Counted from the first letter of the stretch, positions 34,976 to 44,257 are shown. The stretch: DNA of 64,000 nucleotides from an uncultured Acetatifactor sp. (GCA_947625675.1 CANQPH010000003.1:1-64000); one strand, 5' to 3'. Numbers and translations: made by a program. The notes: generated by a model from the sequence alone, not told the origin.

Positions 34976-36679
34976 TTACATTTCCGATAACAAGGTTTCC
35001 TTCGCCCGCTTCACCGCCCTGGCCACGCTGCCCTCTTCAAAAGGAACGGACAGGTTGGCGTGCCGCAGGGTCTCTTTGTAGCTCATACTGCCGCCGCAGG
35101 TGCAGAGCTTCAGATAGTCCTCCCAGGCCTTCTCATGGTCGTCCTGATTCTTGGAAGCGAATTCCAGGGCCCCCATGGTGGTCAGGGTATAATTAATATA
35201 ATAGAAAGGATAGAGGTAAATGTGCAGCTTATGGTACCAATAGCCGCCCCTCTCCATGAATTCGTCCCCTTCATAGGTCCGCCAGGGCATATATTTTTCC
35301 TCCAGCTTGTGCCACTCATAGGTGCGCTCCCTGGGGGTCAGTCCGGGGTTGGCGTAACAGATATGCTGGAACTCGTCCACCGCCACGCCGAAAGGCACGA
35401 AGGTGACGGCCTCCTGCAGATGGGCGAAGCGGAACTTGTCCGCCTGCTCCCCGAAGAACCGCTCCGCATAAGGATAGGCGAACTGCTCCATGGCCATGGA
35501 ATGGATCTCCGCAATATCCGTGGATTCCCCATAATAATCCGAAATGGGCTGGCTGCGCATGGCCATGTAGCCCGCAAAGGCATGGCCCAACTCATGGGTC
35601 AGCACCTGCATGTCTCCGATGGTCTGGTTGAAACAGGAGAACACGAAGGGCGCTTTCAGGGACGACAAGGTGGCCATGTACCCCGTAGAGGCCTTCCCCG
35701 GCTTGTTTTGCAGATCCATCAGCTCGTGCTCGATCATGAAATCGATGAACTCCCCGGTCTCCGGGCTCATGTCATGATACATTTTCCGGGCCTGCTCCAC
35801 CATGAAGTCATCGTCTCCCGCCGGAACTGCATTGCCGTCGGCAAAAATCCTCTTTTCATCGTAGACCATGACCTTCTCCACCCCCAGCCGCTTCGCCTGG
35901 GCCTCATAGAGCTTCTGGCAGAGGGGCACGATCTCCTTCCGCACCTGTTCCCGGAAGGCCGCCACCTCTTCCATGCCGTAGTCCGTCCGGCCTTGCTGCA
36001 GGTAGCCCAAAGGGATGAAATTCTCATATCCCAGATTCCGCCCCATCTCGTTGCGGATCCGGATCAGTTCCGCCCAGATCTCCTCCAGCCTGGGCTCGTT
36101 GGCATGGTAAAAATCGGAATAGGCCTGAAACGCCTCCTTCCGCACCTGCCTGTCGTCGTCCTCAAAATATTTCTGCACCCCGTAGAGGTTCAAGGTCTGC
36201 CCCTGAAAAGGGATGGCTGCCGTCGCCATGATCTTCTGGTATTCATCCGTCAGCCTGGACTCCCGCTGCATCAGGGGGATGTTGGCCTCGCAGAAGGTTT
36301 TCTCCTGCAGCTCCATCCCCACGAAGATCTTCTTTCCAAACTCTTCTTCAAAATCCTTCCGGAAGGGACTGTCCTTAAAAGCCCGGTTCAGGGCGATGGC
36401 CGAGGGCATGATGGTGGGCATCGTCTCGTTCCAATATTCATTTTCTTTTTCATAAAATTCATCCCGGGTATCCAGGGTATGGCGGATGTACACGATGGTG
36501 GACATGTCATAGACCTCCTGGGTCTTCCGGTCCACCTCCATCATGCAGTCCCGGATCTCCCCGTAGCTGGAAGCTGCCGCCGCCTTTTCGGCGCACTCCC
36601 GCATCCATTCGCCGAAATCTTTCAGATCCGGCCTCTCATATCGTAACGTCGAAAATTTAAAGTTCTTTTCGTCCCTCAT
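34976..36679 (-). CDS. M3-family oligoendopeptidase (PepF-like)
   Basis: A 567-residue cytoplasmic zinc metallopeptidase that cleaves short peptides. The zinc motif THELGHAFAGY (HExxH) is at about residues 364-374, with the downstream glutamate in STDIAEIHSMAMEQF. Length and helical N-terminal lobe match the oligoendopeptidase F group. ATG at 36679 has GGAGAAATG 10 nt upstream. The stretch 36680-36911 upstream contains a small hairpin (36789-36826, CGTGC/GCACG) and no gene. Confidence 0.93.
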   Translation of the reverse strand: MRDEKNFKFSTLRYERPDLKDFGEWMRECAEKAAAASSYGEIRDCMMEVDRKTQEVYDMSTIVYIRHTLDTRDEFYEKENEYWNETMPTIMPSAIALNRAFKDSPFRKDFEEEFGKKIFVGMELQEKTFCEANIPLMQRESRLTDEYQKIMATAAIPFQGQTLNLYGVQKYFEDDDRQVRKEAFQAYSDFYHANEPRLEEIWAELIRIRNEMGRNLGYENFIPLGYLQQGRTDYGMEEVAAFREQVRKEIVPLCQKLYEAQAKRLGVEKVMVYDEKRIFADGNAVPAGDDDFMVEQARKMYHDMSPETGEFIDFMIEHELMDLQNKPGKASTGYMATLSSLKAPFVFSCFNQTIGDMQVLTHELGHAFAGYMAMRSQPISDYYGESTDIAEIHSMAMEQFAYPYAERFFGEQADKFRFAHLQEAVTFVPFGVAVDEFQHICYANPGLTPRERTYEWHKLEEKYMPWRTYEGDEFMERGGYWYHKLHIYLYPFYYINYTLTTMGALEFASKNQDDHEKAWEDYLKLCTCGGSMSYKETLRHANLSVPFEEGSVARAVKRAKETLLSEM

Positions 36680-36911
36680 GAAATCATTTCTCCATTCCTT
36701 TCTCCGATCTCCATTCTATTTTGACACACTTTTGAAAAAACTGCAACCATAAAATGACACGTAACGGTTCAGCCAGCCGCCTGATTTGATGGAAAATCGT
36801 GCTTGCACGAATTTGAATGTTTTCCTATGTTGTCTGTATTGTATAAAAAATATGGGTTTTATATGGCTTTTCTGGAAAATTTTCTGAAATTTTTTTATTT
36901 GAATTTTTGAC

Positions 36912-36940
36912 TTGCAAATTGGGAAAACTTACTGTATAAT
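36912..36940 (+). promoter_or_regulatory. Promoter of tRNA-Gln
   Basis: TTGCAA (36912-36917) and a perfect TATAAT (36935-36940) are 17 bp apart, about 20 bp before the tRNA. Confidence 0.75.
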
Positions 36941-36959
36941 AGCAAGGTAATCGAGACGT

Positions 36960-37032
36960 AGGGCTATAGCCAAACGGTAAGGCAGCGGACTCTGACTCCG
37001 TCATCTTCAAGGTTCGAATCCTTGTAGCCCTG
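36960..37032 (+). tRNA. tRNA-Gln (anticodon CUG)
   Basis: A full cloverleaf: acceptor AGGGCTA/TAGCCCT, D arm GCC/GGC, anticodon stem GCGGA/TCCGT around loop CTCTGAC (anticodon CTG, decoding CAG), T arm CAAGG-TTCGAAT-CCTTG and discriminator G. CCA is not encoded. Single-gene transcription unit with its own promoter and terminator. Confidence 0.95.
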
Positions 37033-37035
37033 CTG

Positions 37036-37074
37036 AAAAGCCTCCGGAAGAGATTCTTCCGGAGGCTTTTTCGT
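37036..37074 (+). terminator. Terminator of tRNA-Gln
   Basis: A perfect 15-bp stem, AAAAGCCTCCGGAAG (37036-37050) with CTTCCGGAGGCTTTT (37056-37070), ending in T's. The flanking A run also makes it work for the minus strand. Confidence 0.95.
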
Positions 37075-37083
37075 TTACCACGG

Positions 37084-37200
37084 TTATTCCTTGACCACTT
37101 CCGCATCAGGTGCGTTTTTCTTGACGGATTCCACGCCGTTCTTACAGTTCGCCAATGTCTTATACCCTTCGCCCACGGCGATCACCTGGCCGTTGGCAGG
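37084..37200 (-). pseudogene. C-terminal remnant of a DUF1508 (YegP-like) protein
   Basis: The 38 codons before the TAA at 37084 encode ANGQVIAVGEGY followed by CKNGVESVKKNAP, the signature of the YegP/DUF1508 repeat. The first half of the domain is missing. The remnant is in frame with, and directly abuts, the TGA of the GtrII-like gene at 37201, so it has no start of its own. Either a recombination joined the upstream gene to a decaying DUF1508 gene or a stop codon now splits a fusion. Confidence 0.75.
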
Positions 37201-39234
37201 TCAAAAATGTACCACGATATAATCTCCCCAATCCGCAATGGAGCCTTCCTGGGGAAAAGAGGGCATTCCCACGGCCTTCAACTCTATTTCATCGTAGAGG
37301 GAAGCGTCCTGCAGCGCCCGGAGTTCATGTCCGTGCATTTCCAGGAAACGGATCAGCTCCTGGTCCGTGTCGAAAGCCCTTCTTCCCCAATCGATCACGG
37401 ACAGGGCCGGCGTCTGGGCCACCCAGATACCGTCATTTCGATAAAATTTATCCAGCAAATGGGGATCCACCAGATTGGTCCACCGAAGCATCTTGTAATG
37501 AATTTCCGAATTATAGGGCACGTAAGCATCCTGGACAATGCTTCCGGGCGGTTCATAGGTTCCCGCGAACACCACGGGCTTTGAAACGTCGAAGGAACGC
37601 TCCAGCTCATAAGCCACCTGATTCATGGTATCCACGGCGTTCTCATACTTCATCCAATCAATGTAGAACCACTTGTTCAAATCCGTACACTGGTTCCAGA
37701 CCACCACTCCGAGGCCTGCGCAGGCAATCCCGCAGACAACCCTTCTCAGTGTCCCGGATGCGGCCCTCTCCCTGCCGGGAACAGCCCCCTTCCCGCCGGA
37801 AATCTCTTTATTTTCAGCAAGGGGCCCTTTCTTCCCGGCAAGGATCTCTTCCTTTCCGGCAGGGGGCCCTTTCTTCCCGGCAAGGATCTCTTCCTTTCCG
37901 GCAAGGGTCTCTTCCTTCCCGGCATGGGGCTCTTTCTTCCCGGCAAGGATCTCTTTCTTTCCCCGGCGGAGTCCCCAGAGCACGGACAGTTTCGCCGTAT
38001 CGAAGGATGCGGCGTTTGCCGCCACGGCTACCAGAAGCAGTCCCCAGGCGCTGAACAGGGGCAGGAATTGTGCGGAACGATAATAAGTCGCTTTGCCCTC
38101 AATCACCACCAAAATGTAAGAAGCGATCACGCTCCCCAAAAACAGCGGAAGGATCCAGGCGTCCCTTCGCCGAAAACTCCACACCACACATAACAGGAAC
38201 GCCGCCGCCCCCGCAATGACATAGATTCGGATCGGATAATACGCATAAGCGAAGACCCCGTACATCACCAAAATCCGTTTCACGATCATGCCGAAAACGC
38301 CCCTGGCCTCCGACTCCGCCATCCAGTCCGTCATCTCCGTCACGGAACGCTGTACCGCATCATCCTGCAGATATTCCAGGCCAAAGACTCCCGTCACTCC
38401 GGCGATCATCAGACTGCGGAGCACCATGCCCGCCGCCGCAATCCCCGCCGCCAGGACCAGGCTCCGCACTGCACCCGGCACAAAACCGCCCTTTTTTCCC
38501 CGGATTCTGGCGGTGCACAGCACGATACAGATTCCCACGAGATACACGATCATAAAGGATTCATAGCACCCCACGGCAATCCACAGGGCCACGGCGCTGC
38601 CGCACCAGCAGCGCAAGGCCTCCTTTTTCAAAAACCCCTTCCACGGGGACGTCTCTCCCGCCCTGCGCTTCCCGGCATCCCCTTGCGTCACATGCTCCAC
38701 ATGCTCCCCATGCTCCACATGCTCTCCATGCTTCGCTGGCTCCGCCGGCATTTCCGCCCCCTGCCAGCGCTCCAGGCCCTCCCAGAAAAAGCACAGGCTG
38801 ATCCCGGCAAACAAATATCCCGTGGCAACCCCGTTGTGGAGATAATAGGTAAAGACCTCGCTGATCAGAGGATTGGACAAAAACAAGCAGGAAAAAAGGA
38901 CGGACCCCCACATGGGGAGCTTTTCACCCAGGATCCGCCGGAACAGGGCGCACCAGACGCTCGATGCCGCCATCAGGAGAAGCACCCCGGCAAGATCCGT
39001 CAGAAAGGGGGCGAACTCCGCCACGTGCGCAATTTTGTTCAACAAATAAAAAACCCACCGGCCCACGATGGCCGCCAGTCCTTCTTCAAAATAATAGGCA
39101 TAAGGCGTGTCGTCTATTCCAACGGTCTGATGCGTTACCAGGAAACCATATCCCATTACGGCAGTCAGCGAGACGCAGAAGACATACCATTTATTTTTCC
39201 ACAAGCATCGCAGTTCTTCCACCCATTTTTTCAT
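37201..39234 (-). CDS. GtrII-like glucosyltransferase-domain membrane protein with tandem repeats
   Basis: A polytopic membrane protein (677 residues from Met at 39234, preceded by AAAGGG) resembling GtrII-type glucosyltransferases. Its N-terminus has the family GYGFLVTHQTVGIDDTPYAYYFEEG loop and about ten helices follow. Relatives add glucose from a lipid carrier to surface polysaccharide; substrate unknown. Two soluble inserts are made of tandem repeats: tripeptides HGE/HVE (about residues 167-181) and heptapeptides like EILAGKK (about 427-482). The stop abuts a DUF1508 remnant in the same frame. Confidence 0.8.
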   Translation of the reverse strand: MKKWVEELRCLWKNKWYVFCVSLTAVMGYGFLVTHQTVGIDDTPYAYYFEEGLAAIVGRWVFYLLNKIAHVAEFAPFLTDLAGVLLLMAASSVWCALFRRILGEKLPMWGSVLFSCLFLSNPLISEVFTYYLHNGVATGYLFAGISLCFFWEGLERWQGAEMPAEPAKHGEHVEHGEHVEHVTQGDAGKRRAGETSPWKGFLKKEALRCWCGSAVALWIAVGCYESFMIVYLVGICIVLCTARIRGKKGGFVPGAVRSLVLAAGIAAAGMVLRSLMIAGVTGVFGLEYLQDDAVQRSVTEMTDWMAESEARGVFGMIVKRILVMYGVFAYAYYPIRIYVIAGAAAFLLCVVWSFRRRDAWILPLFLGSVIASYILVVIEGKATYYRSAQFLPLFSAWGLLLVAVAANAASFDTAKLSVLWGLRRGKKEILAGKKEPHAGKEETLAGKEEILAGKKGPPAGKEEILAGKKGPLAENKEISGGKGAVPGRERAASGTLRRVVCGIACAGLGVVVWNQCTDLNKWFYIDWMKYENAVDTMNQVAYELERSFDVSKPVVFAGTYEPPGSIVQDAYVPYNSEIHYKMLRWTNLVDPHLLDKFYRNDGIWVAQTPALSVIDWGRRAFDTDQELIRFLEMHGHELRALQDASLYDEIELKAVGMPSFPQEGSIADWGDYIVVHF
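37791..37958 (-). repeat. 21-bp tandem repeat (about 8 units) in the GtrII-like gene
   Basis: Heptapeptide units of the form E-I-L-A-G-K-K / G-P-P-A-G-K-E are encoded by 21-bp repeats, partly arranged as 42-bp higher-order pairs. Unit-number change would keep the frame. Confidence 0.8.
38692..38736 (-). repeat. 9-bp tandem repeat (about 5 units) in the GtrII-like gene
   Basis: Plus-strand units ATGCTCCAC, ATGCTCCCC, ATGCTCCAC, ATGCTCTCC, ATGCTTCGC encode His-Gly-Glu / His-Val-Glu tripeptides on the minus strand. Confidence 0.8.
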
Positions 39235-39331
39235 TCCCGATTGACCCTTTCCAAAATCCACTTGAAAATATCTTATCACACCCCCATTCCAATTACAAGT
39301 TTGACTCTAAAAAAGCTTGGCCCGATTGCCA

Positions 39332-39363
39332 AAAAATCCCCGGCCACACTTTCATGGCCGGGG
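39332..39363 (-). terminator. Terminator of glnA
   Basis: CCCCGGCCA (39338-39346) pairs with TGGCCGGGG (39355-39363); on the minus strand it runs into ATTTTTT. Confidence 0.9.
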
Positions 39364-39392
39364 AAATCCGCATCATTTGTATTCCGTTCGCA

Positions 39393-41504
39393 TTACACTT
39401 CAAAGATCAGGTCGCCGTAGGTCGGGAACGGCCACACCTTCTTATCCACCAGCATTTCCAGGGCATCCGCAGGGGCTCTCAGGGCGTCCATGGCGGTACG
39501 CACCTCGTCCTTGTAGAAGAAGGCCTGGGCCTTGGGATCTGTCATGGCGGCGCCTTCCGCCTGCTTCTCCTCCAGAACCTTCAGAGCGGCCTTGGCTTCC
39601 GCCAGCTTCCCGGAAACTTCCTTCAGGAGGTCTGCCTGCACGGTCGCTTCCGCACCGGCTTCCTTGACCGCCAGCACCGTGTCCGCCAGGGACTTGGTAT
39701 AGCCGATCACGGCGGGCAGAATCTGCTTTCTGGCCATGTCGATCATGGTCAGGGCCTCGATGTTGATGGTCTTGGTATAGGTCTCATACAGGATCTCCGC
39801 ACGGGAGGCGAGCTCTGCCTCGGTGAAGATGCCGAATTTCTCAAAGAGGTTCACGGCCTTCTCCGTGGTCAGGGTGTCCACGGCCTCGATCATGGACTTG
39901 ATGTTGGGAAGTCCTCTTCTCTCCGCTTCCACGACCCAGTCCGCAGAATAACCGTCGCCGTTGAAGACGATCCTCTGGTGCTCGGTCATGTATTCCTTGA
40001 TCAGATCATGCACGGCCACCTCAAAGTTGTCCGCTTTTTCCAGGACGTCCGCCGCCTCGCAGAAGGCTTCCGCCACGATGGCGTTCAGGATGGTGTTGGG
40101 GCTGGCGATGGAATCGGCGCTGCCCACCATACGGAACTCGAACTTGTTGCCGGTGAAGGCGAAGGGTGAGGTCCTGTTGCGGTCCGTGGCGTCCTTCTCC
40201 AGATCCGGCAGAGTGGAAACGCCGGTCTGCAGCTTGCCGCCCTCCACCAGATGGGAGGCCTCGCCGGTCTCCACCAGCTGCTTCACCACGTCCTCCAGCT
40301 GTTCGCCCAGGAACATGGAAATAATGGCCGGAGGCGCTTCGTTGGCGCCCAGACGGTGATCGTTGCCCACGTCGGAAGCGCTCTGGCGAAGCAGATCCGC
40401 ATGAGTGTCCACGGCCTTCATGATACAGGCCAGCACCAGCAGGAACTGCACATTCTCATTGGGGGTGTCGCCGGGATCCAACAGATTCACGCCGTTGTCG
40501 GTGCCCAGGGACCAGTTGTTGTGCTTGCCGGAACCGTTCACTCCCGCAAAGGGCTTCTCATGCAGCAGGCAAGTCAGGCCGTGACGGCCGGCCACCTTTT
40601 TCATGGTCTCCATCACCAGCTGGTTGTGGTCCACGGCGATGTTGGCGGTCTCATAGATGGGGGCCAGCTCGTGCTGTGCCGGAGCCACTTCGTTGTGCTG
40701 GGTCTTGGCGGTCACGCCCAGCTTCCACAGTTCAATGTTCAAATCCTTCATGAAAGCGCCGATTCTCTCCCGAATGGCGCCGAAGTAATGATCCTCCAGC
40801 TCCTGGCCCTTGGGCGCCGGTGCGCCGAAAAGGGTGCGGCCCGTGAAGATCAGGTCGGGGCGCTTCAGATATTTTTCCCGATCCACCAGGAAGTACTCCT
40901 GCTCGGGGCCCACGCTGGCCACCACCTTGGTGGCTCCCGTGTTGCCGAAGAGACGCACGATCCTGAGGGCCTGCTGGCTCACGGCCTCCATGGAGCGAAG
41001 CAGAGGGGTTTTCTTGTCCAGAGCTTCTCCTTTATAAGAACAGAACGCAGTGGGGATGCACAGGATCACGCCGGTGGCATCCTCTTTCAAAAATGCAGGA
41101 GAAGTGATATCCCAGGCGGTATAGCCCCTGGCCTCGAAGGTGGCCCGCAGACCGCCGGAGGGGAAGGAGGAAGCGTCCGGTTCGCCCTTGATCAGCTCCT
41201 TGCCGGAGAACTCCAGCAACATCCTGCCCTCATCATCGGGATGGGCCACGAAAGCGTCATGCTTCTCCGCAGTGATTCCGGTCAAAGGCTGGAACCAATG
41301 GGTGTAATGGGTAGCGCCGTGCTCCACGGCCCAATCCTTCATGGCCTTGGCCACCACGTCGGCCGCCGCCGGAGAAAGCTCCCCGCCTTGATCCATCACT
41401 TTTTTCACTTCTTTGAAGACGTTCTTCGGAAGTCTTTCCTTCATCTTGGCCAGGGTGAACACTCTGCTGGCAAAGATTTCTTCTACATTTAAAACTTCGC
41501 TCAT
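39393..41504 (-). CDS. glnA: Type III glutamine synthetase
   Basis: ATP-dependent synthesis of glutamine from glutamate and ammonia, the main entry of ammonia nitrogen. At 703 residues it is of the large GSIII (GlnN) class rather than the ~450-residue GSI. Class features include [30 protein letters not shown], the [14 protein letters not shown] nucleotide/metal region and [16 protein letters not shown]. The start at 41504 is fixed by GGGAG 8 nt upstream. It has its own promoter, a leader of about 150 nt with a terminator-like hairpin, and its own terminator. It is therefore monocistronic and possibly controlled by attenuation. Confidence 0.96.
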   Translation of the reverse strand: MSEVLNVEEIFASRVFTLAKMKERLPKNVFKEVKKVMDQGGELSPAAADVVAKAMKDWAVEHGATHYTHWFQPLTGITAEKHDAFVAHPDDEGRMLLEFSGKELIKGEPDASSFPSGGLRATFEARGYTAWDITSPAFLKEDATGVILCIPTAFCSYKGEALDKKTPLLRSMEAVSQQALRIVRLFGNTGATKVVASVGPEQEYFLVDREKYLKRPDLIFTGRTLFGAPAPKGQELEDHYFGAIRERIGAFMKDLNIELWKLGVTAKTQHNEVAPAQHELAPIYETANIAVDHNQLVMETMKKVAGRHGLTCLLHEKPFAGVNGSGKHNNWSLGTDNGVNLLDPGDTPNENVQFLLVLACIMKAVDTHADLLRQSASDVGNDHRLGANEAPPAIISMFLGEQLEDVVKQLVETGEASHLVEGGKLQTGVSTLPDLEKDATDRNRTSPFAFTGNKFEFRMVGSADSIASPNTILNAIVAEAFCEAADVLEKADNFEVAVHDLIKEYMTEHQRIVFNGDGYSADWVVEAERRGLPNIKSMIEAVDTLTTEKAVNLFEKFGIFTEAELASRAEILYETYTKTINIEALTMIDMARKQILPAVIGYTKSLADTVLAVKEAGAEATVQADLLKEVSGKLAEAKAALKVLEEKQAEGAAMTDPKAQAFFYKDEVRTAMDALRAPADALEMLVDKKVWPFPTYGDLIFEV

Positions 41505-41531
41505 AATACGATCTCCCTTTCTTCTCTCATG

Positions 41532-41584
41532 AAAAAATGTCCCACAGTCAGCTTGAGATAGAGAAAGCTTGCACCTATGGAACA
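41532..41584 (-). promoter_or_regulatory. Terminator-like hairpin in the glnA leader
   Basis: On the minus strand TGTTCCA (41584-41578) pairs with TGGGACA (41544-41538), with an inner AGCTT/AAGCT stem, directly followed by six T (41537-41532) and only 28 nt before the glnA start codon. That position fits an attenuator. No known riboswitch class is recognised. Confidence 0.45.
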
Positions 41585-41664
41585 CCTTCGTTCATGATAC
41601 TTATGTTCAAAGCCCGTTTTTACATTGATTGGATTCATGTATACAACTTCGCTTTGTTTCCTAT

Positions 41665-41693
41665 AAGATACTCTAAAAAAACGGAAAATGCAA
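41665..41693 (-). promoter_or_regulatory. Promoter of glnA
   Basis: On the minus strand TTGCAT (41693-41688) and TATCTT (41670-41665) are spaced by 17 bp, about 160 nt upstream of the start codon. Confidence 0.6.
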
Positions 41694-41777
41694 TACCCAA
41701 ATTGGTTTTTCTCTCTTTTTGCAAAAAAAGGCATCAAATAGGCAGTTCCCCTGTTGATTTTGTACAATTACGCTTCC

Positions 41778-43118
41778 TCACCCACAGCAGTTTTCCTGCC
41801 CGGGCTTCTCCATTCGCAGCAGATCCCCCATCCGGGCCTCTCCAGACAACTCCACCCAAAGCTTCTGCTTCGGATGGGGTGCGCTCTCCACCGGGCGTCC
41901 TTCCTCATCGTACATGGCCAGCACCTCCACGGGCACGTCGGAGCCGTCAGGCTTCATGATCTCGATGGCGTCTCCCACGCAGAATTTGTTGCGCTGCTCG
42001 ATGCGGACGAAACGGCCGGCGACCTTTTCCTCTTCAAACGGCGGATTCATCGCTTCCGGCAAGGTCTGCGCTTCCGCAGGAGCAAGCGGCAGACTCATCG
42101 CCGTCTCCTCCACAGTTCCCAGGTATACGGACTCCTGGATATAGGTGCTCTCGTCATAGATCTGGCCCTCCGGTCCCGTCTTTCCGAAATAGAATCCCGT
42201 GGAAAATTTTCGGTAGGTGCATTTGCCGATCTGGGCCCGGTACCAGCCCATATTTTGCCTGTAAAGGTCCTCCGACTGGAAATAATCGTCGATGGCCTTT
42301 CGATAGGTGCGGGCCACCGTGGCCACATAGAGGGCCGTCTTCATCCGGCCTTCGATCTTGAAGCTGTCGATCCCGGCCTCCGCCAGCTCCGGGATGTGCT
42401 CGATCATGCACAGATCCCTGGAATTGAAGAGGAAGGTCCCCCGATCATTTTCATAGACCGGCATGTATTCTCCGGGCCGGGTCTCCTCCACCACGGAATA
42501 CTTCCAGCGGCAGGGGTGGGTGCAAGCCCCCCGGTTGGCGTCCCGTCCCGCCAGGAAATTGCTCAGCAGGCACCTTCCGGAATAGGAAATGCACATGGCC
42601 CCGTGGATGAAGCATTCCAGCTCCATCTCTTCCGGGATCTTCTCCCTGATCTGTCGGATCTCCTCCAGAGAAAGCTCCCGGGCGCAGACCACCCGCTTCG
42701 CCCCCAGCCGATGCCAGAACAGACAGGTCTGATAGTTGGTGTTGTTGGCCTGGGTGGAAATGTGAATCTCCGCCTCCGGCCACACCTCCCGGGCGATCAG
42801 GAACAGACCCGGATCCGAAATGATCAGGGCGTCCGCCGCCGGTCTCATGTCCCGCAGCTGCCGGAAATATTCCCGGGCCCCTTCCAGATCCTCGTTGTGG
42901 GCCAGGATGTTGGCGGTCACGTAGACCTTGACCCCTCTCTCATGGGCGAGGGCAATGCCTTGGGCCATTTCCTCCAGGGTGAAATTCTTCGCCTTGGCCC
43001 GCAGGCCGTAGGCTTCCCCTCCTATGTAAACCGCATCCGCACCGAAGTTCACGGCGGTTTTCAGCACCTCCAGGCTGCTGGCAGGCACCAGCAGCTCCGG
43101 CCTACGCCCCTGTCTCAT
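41778..43118 (-). CDS. U32-family peptidase / tRNA hydroxylation protein (YrrO/TrhP-like)
   Basis: A 446-residue U32 protein beginning ELLVPASSLEVLKTAVNFGADAVYIGGE, with the cysteine-bearing signature ECFIHGAMCISYSGRCLLS and RDANRGACTHPCRW. Members with this domain order act in prephenate-dependent 5-hydroxyuridine formation in tRNA (TrhP/YrrO), although the family is named for peptidases. It follows the O-methyltransferase gene by overlap; in Bacillus the order yrrM-yrrN-yrrO is similar, and YrrM (TrmR) methylates that hydroxyuridine. I chose Met at 43118 because GGAGGCAGGGAGG lies just upstream. Confidence 0.88.
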   Translation of the reverse strand: MRQGRRPELLVPASSLEVLKTAVNFGADAVYIGGEAYGLRAKAKNFTLEEMAQGIALAHERGVKVYVTANILAHNEDLEGAREYFRQLRDMRPAADALIISDPGLFLIAREVWPEAEIHISTQANNTNYQTCLFWHRLGAKRVVCARELSLEEIRQIREKIPEEMELECFIHGAMCISYSGRCLLSNFLAGRDANRGACTHPCRWKYSVVEETRPGEYMPVYENDRGTFLFNSRDLCMIEHIPELAEAGIDSFKIEGRMKTALYVATVARTYRKAIDDYFQSEDLYRQNMGWYRAQIGKCTYRKFSTGFYFGKTGPEGQIYDESTYIQESVYLGTVEETAMSLPLAPAEAQTLPEAMNPPFEEEKVAGRFVRIEQRNKFCVGDAIEIMKPDGSDVPVEVLAMYDEEGRPVESAPHPKQKLWVELSGEARMGDLLRMEKPGQENCCG

Positions 43119-43785
43119 CTTCCTTCCTCCCTGCCTCCGCATCCGGAAGCTTCACGCTCAGCGCCACCCCGTCTCCGGCGGACAGCACGCAAGTCTCCAG
43201 CTGCGGATGATGCTTCAGCTCGTACAGATACTCCCGCATTCTGGCGTGAATGGTGCGGTTGCGCCTGGTCACGGCGAACCGGGACTCCGCCACGTCCCCT
43301 TCCTGCAGCACGTTGTCGCTGACCAGCAGCCCACCCGGCGCCAGCAGCCGCAGCGCTTCCGGCAGCAAAGAAAGGTACTGTCCCTTGGCCCCATCCATGA
43401 AAAGAAAATCGTAGGTTCCTTCCAGCCCGGCCAGGATCCCCGCCGCATCCCCTTCCAGCAGGGTGATGCGTTCTTCCGCCCCCGCCCGATGAAAATTCTC
43501 CCGGGCTTCACAAATCCTTTTTTCATCCCTTTCAATGGTGGTGATATGACAGTCCGCAGGGCCGTATTCGCTCATCAAAAGAGCCGAAAAGCCCACCGCC
43601 GTTCCCACCTCCAGGATCCTGGCGGGCCGCAGGAGGGCCAGCAGAAATTTCAGCAGGCTCTGGGTCTCCTTTCGGACGATGGGCACGCCCTCCGCCAGGG
43701 CCTCCCGCTCCAATTTGTCCAAAAAAACAGTGTTGCCTTTATCAAGCGAGTTAATAAAGGCAACCATTCTCTCATCTGCGATCAC
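43102..43785 (-). CDS. SAM-dependent O-methyltransferase (YrrM/TrmR-like)
   Basis: A 227-residue class I methyltransferase of the COMT-like group. The SAM-binding glycine motif is ILEVGTAVGFSALLM (about 55-69), the acidic loop ITTIERDE follows, and FLFMDGAKGQY is the metal-binding region. In Bacillus the corresponding gene trmR methylates 5-hydroxyuridine at the tRNA wobble base. Its overlap with the U32 gene and near-overlap with the MltG-like gene match that neighbourhood. Confidence 0.88.
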   Translation of the reverse strand: MIADERMVAFINSLDKGNTVFLDKLEREALAEGVPIVRKETQSLLKFLLALLRPARILEVGTAVGFSALLMSEYGPADCHITTIERDEKRICEARENFHRAGAEERITLLEGDAAGILAGLEGTYDFLFMDGAKGQYLSLLPEALRLLAPGGLLVSDNVLQEGDVAESRFAVTRRNRTIHARMREYLYELKHHPQLETCVLSAGDGVALSVKLPDAEAGRKEDETGA

Positions 43786-44228
43786 TCTTCCTCTTCCTCC
43801 GGATTTCCAGCGGTCATGGCCTCCAGCATCTCATCCGCCGTCATGGCGGTGGAAAGCTCATACACGCCGGGCTTCATGTCCACCCGGAATTCCGAGAACA
43901 GATATTGGAACATGAACAGCGTCTTGTCCCGGACCAGGCCCTCCCGCTCCAGCCGGGCGCCAAGCTTCTTCCCCAGATTGACGGCTTCCCGGATGGCTCT
44001 GGGGGAGAACTCCGATTCGTCCTCCTCCAGCTGGAACACCAGGTCCTCCGTCAGGACGAATTCCTCCGTCCTGCCGCTTCCCGTGGTCATGGGCGGTTCC
44101 GCAAAAATACGGTATCCGTATTCATAGCCGAACAAAGTGCCCCTATAGATTAATAAAATGACGAAGACCGTTATGCAGACCTTTAAAACGGTTCCAAGTA
44201 TCGTGTTGAATATGCGAAGTATCTTCAT
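43782..44228 (-). CDS. MltG-like protein lacking the catalytic domain
   Basis: A 148-residue protein with one N-terminal membrane helix (about 12-30) and a LysM-like segment (PGVYELSTAMTADEMLEAM) that corresponds to the N-terminal part of endolytic transglycosylase MltG. The roughly 200-residue catalytic domain is absent, and the protein ends in an acidic tail (EEEEE). It lies where MltG (YrrL) is found in other Firmicutes, beside ruvX and ireB. I see no frameshifted continuation downstream, so it is an old shortened form that may act as a regulator or be vestigial. Confidence 0.75.
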   Translation of the reverse strand: MKILRIFNTILGTVLKVCITVFVILLIYRGTLFGYEYGYRIFAEPPMTTGSGRTEEFVLTEDLVFQLEEDESEFSPRAIREAVNLGKKLGARLEREGLVRDKTLFMFQYLFSEFRVDMKPGVYELSTAMTADEMLEAMTAGNPEEEEE

Positions 44229-44257
44229 TTGTCCTCATCCTTTCCCGGACTAAAACG

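Noticed and set aside
36780..36830. Small RNA or further branched element near the tRNA
   Set aside because: Only one simple hairpin (CGTGC/GCACG with a weak outer stem) is present and no GCCGCC arm, promoter or terminator fits it.
37791..37958. LPxTG-like or collagen-like domain
   Set aside because: The heptapeptide repeats are Lys/Gly-rich but lack G-x-y periodicity and sit in a loop of a polytopic membrane protein.
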